This document shows, in pieces, positions 12,685 to 25,200 of a stretch of DNA of 64,000 bases. The stretch covers positions 10,912,001-10,976,000 of the forward strand of contig JANTQA010000047.1 in NCBI GenBank assembly GCA_027625915.1, in the 5' to 3' direction. The notes beneath the pieces are model-generated. The model was given only the letters and a program-made list of their open reading frames with translations. It ran no database searches and was not told where the DNA came from. The DNA is from Anaeramoeba flamelloides (lineage: Eukaryota; Metamonada; Anaeramoebidae). Positions within the stretch are counted from its first letter, which is position 1. Every line of letters begins with the position of its first letter. The position numbers and the translations under genes are program-made.

Positions 12685-13559
12685 GTGAACAAGGGTAAAA
12701 GGATATAGGTGTGTTTAACTTTAGTTTTATTGTATATCCACAAACATACTTTCGATTATTTCACTTATTATTAAATATAAAGAATCGAATTCAAACTCGC
12801 TTCTTTTTATATAGGTTATCCATTCCATTTTATAGCTTTAAAAAGGGATTTTTAAAAGCTTGTGAATTTGATGGTTCCGTGTTTTTTTTTCTGGTATTTC
12901 AAGTTCAGCAAAAATAAAAAAATTATTTCAAATATGTGCTTGAAAATCCAAACAACAAATTTTTCAAATCTATTGTTCAAAAACAATATCCTTCATTCTA
13001 AAGGAATTACAATAATTATTTTAAACTTGAAAAATATAAATTAATTTATTTGTTTAAAGTTTCTTTTTGTAAGATTTCCTTGTTAATAGTACGATTTCTT
13101 TCTTCTTACAATGAAAATATTTTTTTTTTAAATAATTCAGAAATATATTGGATTTTAAGAATTTATAAAAAATTGTAAAAAAATGGATCAAAACTTTTAA
13201 AAAGAATAATTCATTTCTATAAACTGTTTTAAAAAATAATTTTGATTTTTTGTTGTAATCAGATTTTTACAAATCTTTTTATTCAAAGACGTCATAAAAA
13301 ATATTTTGAATTTGCTATTAATGAGTTCACAAATTTAATATTTACCCCTTGTATATGTAAAGTATTGTTTAGAAAAATTGAGCAAATATTATCAAAAGAT
13401 ATCACCCAAGTATCAATTAAGTATTTTTAAAAATACTTTTTTAAAATGGAAAAGTACATTTGTAATTTTTATAATTACCAAATACCAATTAAAAACAAAT
13501 CATTGTGTGAGGATATATGATCAATTTCCAAAAATGAAAAAAGAGTAAATTTGTAGAAA
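12557..13559. other. Non-coding stretch with poly-A tract
   Basis: Short open frames here (12711-13044, 13242-13430) are hydrophobic and Phe/Ile/Lys-biased in the way translated AT-rich DNA is. They have no recognisable domain and no supporting splice sites, so I do not call genes. Confidence 0.5.
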
Positions 13560-13980
13560 AAATCGGTCAAAGAGAAAAGACCAATATCCAATTTAAATCT
13601 TTCTAAATTAAACAATTTGAAAATAATTATTTTTGTTTTGAAGGGTGACAACACTTTTTTTTTGAGATGATTAAGATTTATTATTTTTTTATTTTTCGAA
13701 TGAGTTATTTTAACAATAGTATATAATATTTAATTCTTATTTTGTCAAATATAGATGATTACAATACAGCCACAAATTTGATTATATTGGATTAAATCGG
13801 CTTTGTACTCAAAAACCAGAATTTGTTTCAAATTGAAGAAATTTAGGCCTTTGGAAATATAAAATACGAAACAAGTAATTTTTTTTTAAGATTTGCTTTT
13901 TTTGAAATCAAGAAATCTTTTAAATTATTTTTTAATTGAATTTTTTGTAATAATAGATCCTTTGAACTTTTCTCAAAATT
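13560..13980 (+). mobile_element. Fragment of TTAA element family E1
   Basis: Homologous in the same orientation to the interior of the complete E1 element at 37284-37959. Shared landmarks are GTTTTGAAGGGTGACA / GTTTTGAAGTGTCACT, then TCGAATGAGTTATTTT / TCAAATGAGTTATTTT, then the segment ending AAGAAATTTA. Neither terminal repeat is recognisable, so it is a decayed fragment. Confidence 0.55.
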
Positions 13981-15086
13981 ATAATTCTAATCAATTTCCT
14001 TTTTTTATATTGAGAAAAGATTGGATTTTTGGTACTTAAATTTTCTTTTTTGCAATTGAAATCCTATTTATAACTTTTTTTTTACAAACCAATTTTTTTT
14101 GCGAATGTGATACTGGAGTTTTTTTCGAAATTTTACTTTTGTTAAATTTCATTTTTTGTGATTGAAATTATTTGTGTCCAAAACACTTTGAATTTTTATG
14201 TGTTATTTGAATTTTTGATATTTTTTATCAATATCATTTTTCAAGAAGAGTCACTACTTGATTTTCAAACAAATTCACTCTCTGGAGGAAAAAGCTAAAA
14301 TGATCTTTTTTCTACAAGTTTGAGAATCTAGAGTTTAACTTTTAAAATACTACTTTACAAGCACAAAAGATAAATTGGAAATTAATGAGTCTCTTTAAAT
14401 TTCCTAAAAGAGTTTTTTGTTTTGCTAACCTCCTTGAACAATATTGATTTTTATATTTGTTGAGCTAAATTGTTTTTTTTGAGTGTTGCTGAGAAACTGG
14501 TTTTCAAACCTGAGAGGAATTTTGGAATTAGTTTTTGTGATCGGCTTTTAGTATTACTTGTGTGATCGAAATCTGTTTTTGAATAAAAGACAAAGGAAAA
14601 CCTAAAAGGTAATACTAAAATTACTAGTAAACTAAGTTCTTGTTTTGCAAATGTTTTTTATTGTAGCCATAATAAATTTTTTAAAAAAAGCTCTACAAAA
14701 AAAAAAAAAAATCCTTTTCTGAAAAAAAACCAAAAACATAGTTATTCTTGAAGAAAGTATTGATTTTTCAAAAGTACAAACAATTTAGATCCAAACACTA
14801 CCAATTGGGATCCATTTCAAAATAATATCTTACTTGTCAACCCATTCAAGGAACAAATGTCTTAAGTCTTTAAAAATCTTAAAAATCGCATCACAACAAA
14901 ATAAAGGCATAAAAAATGGAATTCTTTATCATTTTTTTTTGAAAAAGATTTTGTTATTAAATAAAATCACAATTTCTTTATTTATTCCAAAGTATAATCT
15001 TTTCTTTGATAAGAAACTGTTAACCATCAAACAAAACCTCAACCGAAAAATCAAAAAGATATAAAGTTTCGCCTCACAATAACCAG
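13981..15086 (+). other. Upstream region of the Sel1-ankyrin-BTB gene
   Basis: Non-coding DNA before the ATG at 15087. A 76-codon frame at 14834-15064 ends 23 bases before the ATG. It is AT-biased and without a domain, so I treat it as 5' untranslated or intergenic. No promoter element could be identified with confidence. Confidence 0.4.
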
Positions 15087-15996
15087 ATGTCAACCTCTAT
15101 GTTTGAATACTTACGTCGTAAAGCGAACAGGGGCTCTTTAAAATCTAAAGCGAAACTTGGTGCGATGTACTTCGAGGGCATCGAAAGCCCACGTGACTTA
15201 CGGCAAGCCTTTGAGCTCTTCCGAGCCTCGCACCGAGAGTCCGATCTGGCGCAGTTTTACATTGGGGAGTACTATTACAAGGGCTATCTCTTTCGTCGTA
15301 ATTATCTTAAGGCATTTCAAATCTTCCAAAGCGTCTCGCAGCAAAACCCGAAGAACCCCCTCGCGATCAAGAGACTAGCGGACTGCTATTTCTATGGGCG
15401 CGGTGTTGAGCGCGACGTTTTGTTATCACTCAAGATTTATTATGACTCCGTCAAGGTCGGAGGATCTGCGGCCAAAAACAGTCTGCACTCGTGCTTCAAA
15501 AAGAAGGACAAGGACAAGCATTTGCTCGAAATCATCCAGATCATTGAAAAAAAATCTGAGGAAGGAGACGGCTTTTTGCAAAACATACGCGGGATCATGT
15601 ACCAGGAGGGGAACGGTATTGAAAAGAACAAGGAGGTCGCCTTCCAGTGGTTCAAAAAATCTGCAAAGAATAACGAAATCACTGGCATGAACAACTTGGC
15701 GATCTCCTTCCATACAGGCAAGGGTGTGAAGAAAAACCATGCCAAATCGTTTAAATGGTTTAAAAGGGCTGCAAAGCTTGGCTATCCAAGCGCAGTGAAT
15801 AATGTCGGGGTATGCTATTTAAACGGAGAGGGGACAGAAAAGGATCTGGAAAGGGCCTACAAATGGTTTAACCGCTCTCTTGAGAATGGTAACATCCTGT
15901 CCTGTAACAGTGTCGGGTATATGCTATTAATGGGGGAAACAATTAAAAGAAATCCAAAAAGAGCAGTGAAACTTTTCTTTAAAGGAGATCGCTTAG
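15087..15996 (+). CDS. Exon 1: Sel1 repeats
   Basis: Starts at ATG 15087 (MSTSMFEYLRRK). It holds about seven to eight Sel1-like repeats of 36 or so residues with the usual A..LG..Y..G.G pattern (for example GMNNLAISFHTGKGVKKN and AVNNVGVCYLNGEGTEKD). It ends TTA G|GTAAATC in phase 1. Composition is striking: 35 of 60 bases are G/C at 15181-15240, but only 21 of 60 at 15901-15960, while the later exons of the same gene are clearly more AT-rich. Reading on past 15996 gives only poly-Phe and a stop, which supports the splice. Confidence 0.85.
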
Positions 15997-18900
15997 GTAA
16001 ATCACTCGATCTTTTCTTTTTTTTTTTTTTTTTTTTTTGAATCTTTTTTAGCAATTGTTTTTTTAATTTTTATTTTCTTTTCACCAAAGTCTTTCACAAA
16101 TTTCAGGTTTTCTTTCTTTTACTTTCTTTTGTTATTGTCATTTTATTTTTTTTCAAATTTCTCTTGTTCAAATAATCCAATGAAATTATCCTTCATCTTA
16201 TTTAAAAAGAAAAAAAAAAAAAAACTTAAAATTTGTGTGCACTAACGAGTGCATTCTCTTCGCGTTTAAATCAATTTACCTTTGATCTTTCATTCACAAA
16301 TTTATTTGATACCAACACAATAGCTCTTCTTTATTAACGTTTGACAAATCTGCAAGATTTAAAGAACTAATAGTTTGTGGTGACAATTTTTGCAAAATTA
16401 AAGTCGTTTATGATTTCTCTTTCGTTTCACCAGAAACTAACATTTTCAGGATCACAAATGAAAATTTGTTCAATCAATTTCCCTAAATAGTTGTCGTCAC
16501 AATTCCAAGTTCAAAAATTAGAACAAAGTTTCACCAACCAATTCAAAATGAAAACCTTCGTTTAAATTCACAAATATCTTGCTAATTTTTCCTCGCAATA
16601 AATTAAGAGCTGAAAAAACGCCAAAAGATCTTTACAAAATTAATTACAAAATGATATTTATAGAGATTTAATTTTCCCTTCCAGACTTAATTTTGGGATT
16701 TATTTTCGATTATTTTTTTTAATATGAATTTACAGTAGTTTAAAAAATAGTGATTTTAGTTCTTAGTCAACGCAAGAATAGCATTAAAATTGAAGAAAAT
16801 TTTTTTAATTCAAAACACTTTTGTTTTTCTTGAATTATATTCCAATTTCGAATCTAATAAAAAAGATCAAAATCCAACAACATTCATTTAAAAAGTTTTT
16901 CCAAATTCTAAACTTATTAAAAACATGTATTTAAACACCACTTTACACTTTTTGGATTTTTCACAAAAAAAATTTTGAGGTTTTTGAAAGTTAACAAATA
17001 TTTTTCTTTTGGAAAAACTTTACAAAAATTTCAAACAATTCCAAATGTTATCTTTTGTTAATTTTTTATTTTTTACCCTTTTTGCAATTTATAAAAGTTT
17101 GTATCAAGTTTTTGGAAATTTGAAAAATTTTAAAGAATATCAGAGATTGAAATCTTGAAGACTATATAGTCTGAAAGTTCGAAAAAGTCTTGAATAGCTT
17201 CCAATGGTTGTGTTATTCTTGTAGTGATTAAAATTGTGATCATATTGAAAATCGGGATATTCAATTAAATTGTGATCTAAGACGAAAATCATGATATTCT
17301 ATAAACGTTTGATTCAAAATAAATAGGAATAATTGTAAAATTATTGTGTTTAAAAATTAGCCGCAATACAGCGGTTGATCAATTTTTGGATAATTTAACA
17401 TTATTTTTCAAAAGAAAAAACAATTGTTTGATGATCAGCAAACAGATCTTCAAAAAATAAAACAACATAAAAATAAAAATACAAGTCAATAATCAGATTA
17501 AAAGATTATTTTGTTTTGGATTTTGGTTTTGTTAACAAATTGATTGATGCTTTTCATCAACATCAGCAACCGTTTAAGGATCAATCTATTGTAGAGCTAT
17601 ATACTAAAATTATTCCTGATTTTTTTTTTAAAAATCTCATTTCTGAATTAGAAAATTAGTAATAGATTCTTTGAAATAATGTTTCATTAAAGTAAAGAAG
17701 ATCAATTTTTTACTTAATTTATTACACAATAAAATATTTATAAATTAACTGATACAACTAAAATGATAATCATTAAAAATAGATTTTTGGAAAAAAAAAC
17801 CCGCACTTTTCAAGGTTTCTGTTAACGTTTTAATATTGATTATTAAATATTTTCCCAAAGAATTTTGTTTCAATTTATTTTTTAATATTTTTTCTTGGAT
17901 AGCTGGAAACAATATATCAACATTTTGTGAATCCAAAATCAATTTTTACTAATTCCAATTTCTTAAACTGATAATTTATTATATTTTTAAATTATTTTTC
18001 ATTTTTTCTCTTTTTCATTTTATATCTTTTTTTTATATCTTATGTGAAAGAAAATGATGGTGATTCAATCCATAAATTATTCACCAAAAACAAGATAAAT
18101 CCATTAGAAAAAAAAAATTAACCCATAATATTATTTCGTACTTTTCACCAAACAAATTGTTTTCTTTTTTTTTTTTTGGTAGAATTTGCACTTTTTAATA
18201 CCTTTCCAAAAAAAAAATCTTCAACTTCATTAATTATTTTTGATCAGTTCAAAATTCAATTTTAAATTGATAAAATTGAAAATTTAAAACGATTTTATGG
18301 AATAGTAGCCTAATTGTAAAAAATTTTCGAAAGATTACAAAATATTATTTTTAATTAACCTGTCAAAACAAAAAAATCTCTTCAAAAAAAAAGTTTTTTA
18401 GTCACAAAAAATGAAAAAAATTAGTGACTTTAGTGATTTTATTTGGGCTCTGGCTTTTTCAAATTTCTTTTTAAAATCGATTTTATCGTTTAAATAAATT
18501 ATTATTTTTTTTATTTTACTTTCAACGACAATATCTTAATATTTAGAAATAATTGAGAAACTTTTAAATATTTTTAAATATCAAAATGGTTTTGTTATTT
18601 TCAAAAACATTAAAATGTCATTAGATTAAAAAAATTATTCCTAAAAAATAAAATTAATTTTTAAAAAGTATAGAGTTTTTTTTATCACAAAATTTACATT
18701 CATAACAATTGACACACTTTTTCAATTATTATCACTATTTAAAGTTTTAAATACAAATTTTAATAAATTAAAGTGTCTTAGATTTTGATTTTTTTACTTT
18801 CTTTATGATTTATGAATCCTTTTAAAAATTAAATTTACTCTTAAGAATTAACGTTTTCTCAGAAACTCAAAAAATTGTTTCTGTAATATTTGCAAATTTT

Positions 18901-21103
18901 ATCTTATTTGATCTGAAAATCAACGAGATCTTGATAAATATTTACAATCCTAAAAAAGGAAAAAAATTAAATTTTTAGAAGATTTTTTATGGATTATTTT
19001 GTTCGATTTAAATATTTTATTTGATTCAAAACCTTTTCTTCTCAAATGCAACAATTAAACAATTCCAAATTAGAAATAATAAATTCTGATCGGGAAACAA
19101 GCCAAACTGAAAAAGATAAACAAAGATGGGAAATCTTAAAAAAAAATAATTAAGCAATTTAAAACTGTTGATTCTGTGACAAATGTGATTCATATTTTTA
19201 CAAAGAATGTTTTGTTCTCTTGTTCACTTTCTGAAAAAACAATTTATTTTTAAACAAAGTAACTTGAAAAAAAAAATTTAGATTTTTTTTTTATTTGAAC
19301 TTTTTATAATTGTTCTTATTCATCCACAAGTTTGTTAGAAACCATATAGCTGATGGATGCTGATATTTTATTAAATTGTGGAAAAATTAATTTTTTCCAG
19401 AATGCATAAATCATGCCTGGAATGACATATTACCTCCAAACTTTTCAGTATCTAAAAAAAAAACAATTTTTTTTATTTCTTATTGGTGAATAGAGGCGAT
19501 TCAATTAAATTATATCTTATTTGCCGTTAGGTTTTTTTTAATTCCAGAAATAAAAAGAAAATTTCTGAAATTTAAAAAAACGCAGTTAGCTTTTCCAGAA
19601 TTTAAAAGAATTGAACAAAATCAAAGATTTTACTCTATTCTTTTGAATCATGGAAAAGATAGGCACTTGACGGACACTTTCTGAAAAACTAAATTTATTA
19701 AGAGTTTTTTATCCTAACTATAATGTAAGAAAGATTATAGCTCATGAGGAGAGTTTTTCTTGAAAAAATTTAAAAAAAAAATTATAATTTTAAACAAATA
19801 CAATAAAAAGAGCAAGACAAGTAATAAATTAAAAAAATAACAAAAAAAAAAATAAAAACTTAAAAGTTTTGTTTTGTGACCACGAATTGTTGAACAGGTT
19901 GTTGGCTGTTTCTTTTTGTTCGAAAATTTCTAAATCACCACCATTTATTAACTGTTTGTGTAATACCATACTTGATAGAAGTTGGTACCAGTACATGGTA
20001 ATTGTATATAAGAAGACGTTAGATTACCTTCACCATTTAAATATTTATAAGAAGAAGCTAAATTGCCACCACCATTTCTCTTTTTCAATACTTTTCCACC
20101 AAATTCGAAACAAACCCTTGAATATTTTTTTTCTTCTTACTTTTTAATTTAAAAAAAATCATTAAAAAAAAATTAATTCTTTTTTAAAGAAAAAAGTAAA
20201 GGGAAAAATAATAAAAGTGCAAATGAGTGAAAATTGATAAAAACACTGATAAACTCAAAAAAATTAAATTGATGAATTTTCAAAATAAACTCTGTTTCAG
20301 TCAAAGGGGCCCAACGTTTTTTTCAAATATCAATTATATTATATAATTGACCTTTGAAGAACAAATAAGAAATAAACAGAATAATACACCTCAAAGAATT
20401 GTTGATACATGTCTGAAAGAAAACTAATTAATCAATAGATTTTCTTAAAAATTGAAAAACTCAAATTCTTAGGGCCCTATTGAGAAAAACAAGGATGTTC
20501 GTTTTGAACTTCTACTGGTATTTCAATAATAAATATGAAACAATTTTCACTTCATTTTCCATGCTTTTCTTTTAGAAATTAAGCCCCCAAACAAAGTTTG
20601 TTGGTATTTGTGGTCTCTATTTGAAAAAGGAAATGAAAATGAAGCGAAAATTTTTCACATTTATTAAACAAATATCAAGATCAAAGATCGAATTGAATTG
20701 CAATAGAAATCAATAGATTTCTCCACAATCTTTACATGGTTTCAATGACATTAGAATAACACGTTTTGACCAAGTGACTATTGATCTTGCAATAAAAAAT
20801 TTTTTGCAAATGAATAACATTTTTAAAAAAAAAATTGAAAAAAAAAAACAAAAATGTGTAGAAATGTGAAAAAATGATTTCAATTTTGAAAATTTCCAAA
20901 ATAAAATTTTTCTTCTAATATCTATGCAAACCCTTTGAAACACATGTATTATACCATTACAACTGGGCCCCTTTGACTGAAAAATAGTTTATATAAAAAT
21001 CAAACCAATGAAAATTTTATTAATCTTTTTACATTTTTATTTTTATTTTTATTTTTAAATTTATTTTATTTAAATGTTGGGTTATTTATTAATTTCATTT
21101 TTA

Positions 21104-21147
<44 letters not shown>

Positions 21148-22262
21148 TGGGTTTATCTTAATAAAGGGAATGTAAATTGTACATTAAGTATTGGTTATTG
21201 TTATACATCATCAGATGGTTTACCAAAAGATAATGAAAAAGCTTTTCAATATTTTTTAAAAGCAGCTGAACAAAAAGATGATCAAAGTATGTTTAATGTT
21301 GGAATTTGCTATCAACAAGGTCAAGGAATTGAAACAGATTCCGAAAAGGCAATCAAGTGGATTAAAAAAGCAGCTGAGACAGGAAATGCAGCAGCAATGA
21401 ATAGTTTAGGTGTATCTTATGAATTTGGCCAAGATATTGAAAGGAATTCTAAATTGGCTTTGCAATGGTACAGACAATCTGCTGAGAAAGGCGATCGTTT
21501 TGGGCAATTTAATTTAGGTAAGAAATTAATCGAAAATTCATTTACTATAAAATTTGATGGAGAAATCATTTCCTAAAAAAACTGTATCAACGTTTATTTA
21601 TTTTCAAAATTGAAAATTCATTATTTAAAATTCCAGAGAAAATTTTTTTCAAATAATATGTTAAACCATTTAAATATAATAACATTTCTTTTCATGTAGT
21701 TCTTTTGTTAAAATTATGTTTCCTTGTAATAACATAATTAAATTTCATTTGAGAAATTTTGATTGTCAAATTGTAATGAAGAATATTGACAATATAATAA
21801 ATATTAGTAGCAGTTTATTATATATCTACATAAATGTTTTTGTCATAAATTTGAAAATTAAAATTTATTTTGATCAACATTTCACCTTAAAGCAAGTAAA
21901 ATCTGATTTTTTAAACACACTTAAACCTAACAAGAGATATTTTTTGTTGTCCGAATTTGTCTTTTAAATCAGAAAAATAATATCATATCAGTTTCCTTTT
22001 TTATTGAATAAAAAAATTTTTTTGTTTAGAATTATTAACTTAAAATCAAAGTTAAGAATTTTCGTAAATCGTATTTAAAATGGTTGATAAAAAATAAAAG
22101 ACCAACGAAATAAAAATTAATTTCCATTTTGATTCTGTAAATTACCGAACAAAGAAAATTGGTGGTGATTTTTTTTTATCACATTAAAGAATGCAAACAA
22201 GAAATTTCTATTTATTTTATGATATTGTAAATTTCTTGAGAATCCATTTATAATTTATAAAT

Positions 22263-22293
<31 letters not shown>

Positions 22294-25200
22294 TGAGAAT
22301 TATTGTTGCAATAATTCTTTATTTTAAATTTGGATAAGATCATTTTCAAATCTCTCAAATTTATTTACTCAAAAAAGAAGGTAATAAAAACTATTTTGGA
22401 TTAAATAAATAACCAAAATCAAAAAATGAATATTTTAATTTTAAAAAATAAATATGTATTTTTTTTTTTCATTAAAGAGTGATTACTAAAAGTTCGTCTA
22501 TAAGGTATTTCCGAAAAAGTTGGTCATTTTTTTTTCATTTCATAAAAAATCATTTTTGTTAGTGGGGCTATTCGTTAATTGGCAATAACAAATTAAGTTA
22601 AAAATTAATACCAATTGAATCAATGACTCTCTGGTATTTATTTCAAAATATATACATTGAAATATTTGCCAAAAAATGAAAAAAAAAATAGCACTTTTTT
22701 TGGTGAAAACAATGAACAGTCGATTTCTCTAAAAAACTGAAAATATGGAAAGGAAAAAAATGATTTTTTAAACAATAAAATATAGTTTTATTTTTTCAAT
22801 TCGATTTAAAAATTTGTTTATATTAAAGAAGATAGGAAAACAATTTATTTGATCAAAAAGAAAAAAATAAATAGCTATTTTCACCCTAAAAAATATCAGA
22901 TAAAACCTAGATCAGAAAATTTAATATATTTTATCTATGTAATAACATACTAAAAAAACAAATTGAATTATTATCAAGAATCAATAAATGGTTGTTAATG
23001 ATTTTGTATATTTAAATAGTTTTATGATGATTGATTTTAAGAAGGATATTTTAAAATAAATTTGCCCTTCTTTTTTAGAAATAGCATAAGTTGTTAGATT
23101 TTCTCGAGCTTTTTGATTATTCGGGAAATAAATAAATTTTCCTAATAAAACAAAAAACCTTGAGAAAATTTCTGTAAAGTTTTTTTTGAATTTTTGTTTT
23201 GATTAGAAAATAAATAGATTTTCTAAAAAAAAAAACTTAAACTCTTAAGAAGTATCGTTTGTTTTTTTTAAGTTTTGAAATTAAATGAAAATTTCTTAAA
23301 TTTTCAATTTATTTCTAAAAGTCAAAAAAAAACTAGGGACTTAAAGTTATTTTTTTTTTTATTTTTGAAAAAAAAAAAAGAAAATTTTGAAATTTTCTTT
23401 TTATTTCAAAAACTAAAAAAAAAACAAGGCACTCTAAGGCACTTCACAAATCCCTAATTTGACTTAGGGGTATTATTAAACCGAGTGGGAGAATGAATCT
23501 GGTCAATTTTCTCAAAAATTGGATCCGCTCCATAAATTGAGAGGGATTTTGTTTCAATTCCAATTCCAGGCTCTATTTTTATAATAGTCAAAAATATTCA
23601 AATTGAAAAGACAATTTCTTCAAAGAATTAGTGATTCTATGAAGAATAAGCCCAATTTTTTAATTAAAATTACAACTTTGGTGTTTTTTGTAACCTTTTG
23701 TGAATCCCAATAAATAATCATAAATAATGAGGTTAATGGGAAATCCTAACATCCAACCTTCGGATCGTAAGTTTGACACTTTACCACTAGCCCCATTATC
23801 GATTCTCTAAAAATATGTATTTTTATCTTATTAAATATTTTTGAACAATAAATATGAAAGGATTAACTATCGGTAAACACTAAATTATTAAGACATGTTA
23901 TAATCTTGTTCAAGAAAGCTTTAGATTTATAAAATCATATGAACAAATTTTTAATTTTATTTTATATTCCTGATTATATAATTATTCGAAAGATTCAAAA
24001 TAATTCCAGATCTATCATTCTTCAAATTAATGAACTACAAATATCTTTTTTAAACAATTGAATCAAAATTGAAAAAATAATTTCTTATTTAAATATATCA
24101 AATTGGTTATTCAAAGAAAATCAAAAATGAAAAAAACATTTTATTTTTTAAAATCAATAAATTAATTCTTTTTATGAAGAATTACGCATTTCCTTTATTC
24201 ATTCAAAATATATAAATTTTTGTTAATAAATTGTTTTTCAACTTTTATATTTTACAAAAATTCAAATTAACCACTTTAAAAGGAAGATGCTATTTAGATG
24301 GATGTGGCACTGACATAAATATCAAGAAGGGGTATGAATATGTTTCAAAAGCTCGTGATGGTGGCGTAACGCATGCAAGCGAATTACTGCAAGGGTTGAA
24401 TAAATTACAATTTTTAATTAAAGGACACTCACATTCCGAACAAAAATTAGACACAAAAACATTAGAATTAATCATTCAAGAAGATTATGAAATTAATTTT
24501 CAAGATGTAAAAACATTAATTTTATTTAAAAAGCACAAATATACAAAAATTTTGAGACAATTCGATAAGAATTTATTTTTAAGACATTGTCACCTATATT
24601 TATCTTAAAAGGAAAAAAAAAAAAGAGAGACAATTTTGTAATGTTATGTTTTTCAAGTTAAATGAAAATATAAAATGAAATATCAAAATTTGAAATTTTT
24701 AAAAATTTTGGCTGCAATACTTTGAAAAAATTGTCTAATTTTTTTTATTACCTTTTTTTCATAATATAAGGGATTGTGCATTTAAAAAAACTATTTTGTA
24801 TATTTAAAATAATTGAAAACATTATTTCTAATAATTTTTAAAATTTTCTACTTTTTTTCTTTTTCTTTTTTAATTTATAATAGGAAGTAAGTTTATAAAT
24901 ATTATTAACTTTAATTTTTTTTTATAATTATCTCTAAATTTTTTTTATAATTATTAAATTTTTTTTATAATTATCTTTAAATTTATATTTATTAATAAAT
25001 TTTATATTATTTAAAAATTCAATTTATTTTAAATAGACAGTAAGTTTTTTTTTTTTATTATTCCCTTTTTTATTTATAATTATTCATTACTCTATGAATG
25101 CTCTATTCTATTTTATTGTATTGTATTTCATTTATTTATCTGATTGTTACAAATTTTTAAAAACAGGGAAACACCGCACTTCATTATCTTTTCCAGAGAA

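Larger units (their letters stand above)
15997..21166 (+). other. Intron 1 of the Sel1-ankyrin-BTB gene
   Basis: About 5.2 kb, from donor GTAAATC to acceptor AATAAAG. It contains a small perfect hairpin at 16238-16253 (TGCACT/AGTGCA), a repeat-R4 fragment at about 19490-19690, a short tandem duplication at 19890-20085, an M1 MITE at 20286-20992 and an (ATT)n run at 21108-21148 just before the acceptor. The short frames within (17745-17942, 19869-20147, 20710-20943) are not genes. Confidence 0.65.
21518..24282 (+). other. Intron 2 of the Sel1-ankyrin-BTB gene
   Basis: About 2.8 kb, GTAAGAAA to TTTAAAAG. It holds an M3 element (22499-23090), R4-like sequence (about 23170-23440) and a tRNA-like segment on the minus strand (23735-23797). 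Confidence 0.7.

Noticed and set aside
12711-13430. Three 60-68-codon plus-strand frames
   Set aside because: Hydrophobic AT-driven composition, no domain and no splice sites linking them.
15157-15745. Several 70-100-codon frames on both strands across the Sel1 exon
   Set aside because: Exon 1 is GC-richer, so stops are rarer in all frames. Only one frame shows Sel1 repeats.
20710-20943. 77-codon minus frame ending KPCKDCGEIY
   Set aside because: Lies inside an M1 MITE. The Cys pair is not part of a recognisable zinc finger or transposase.
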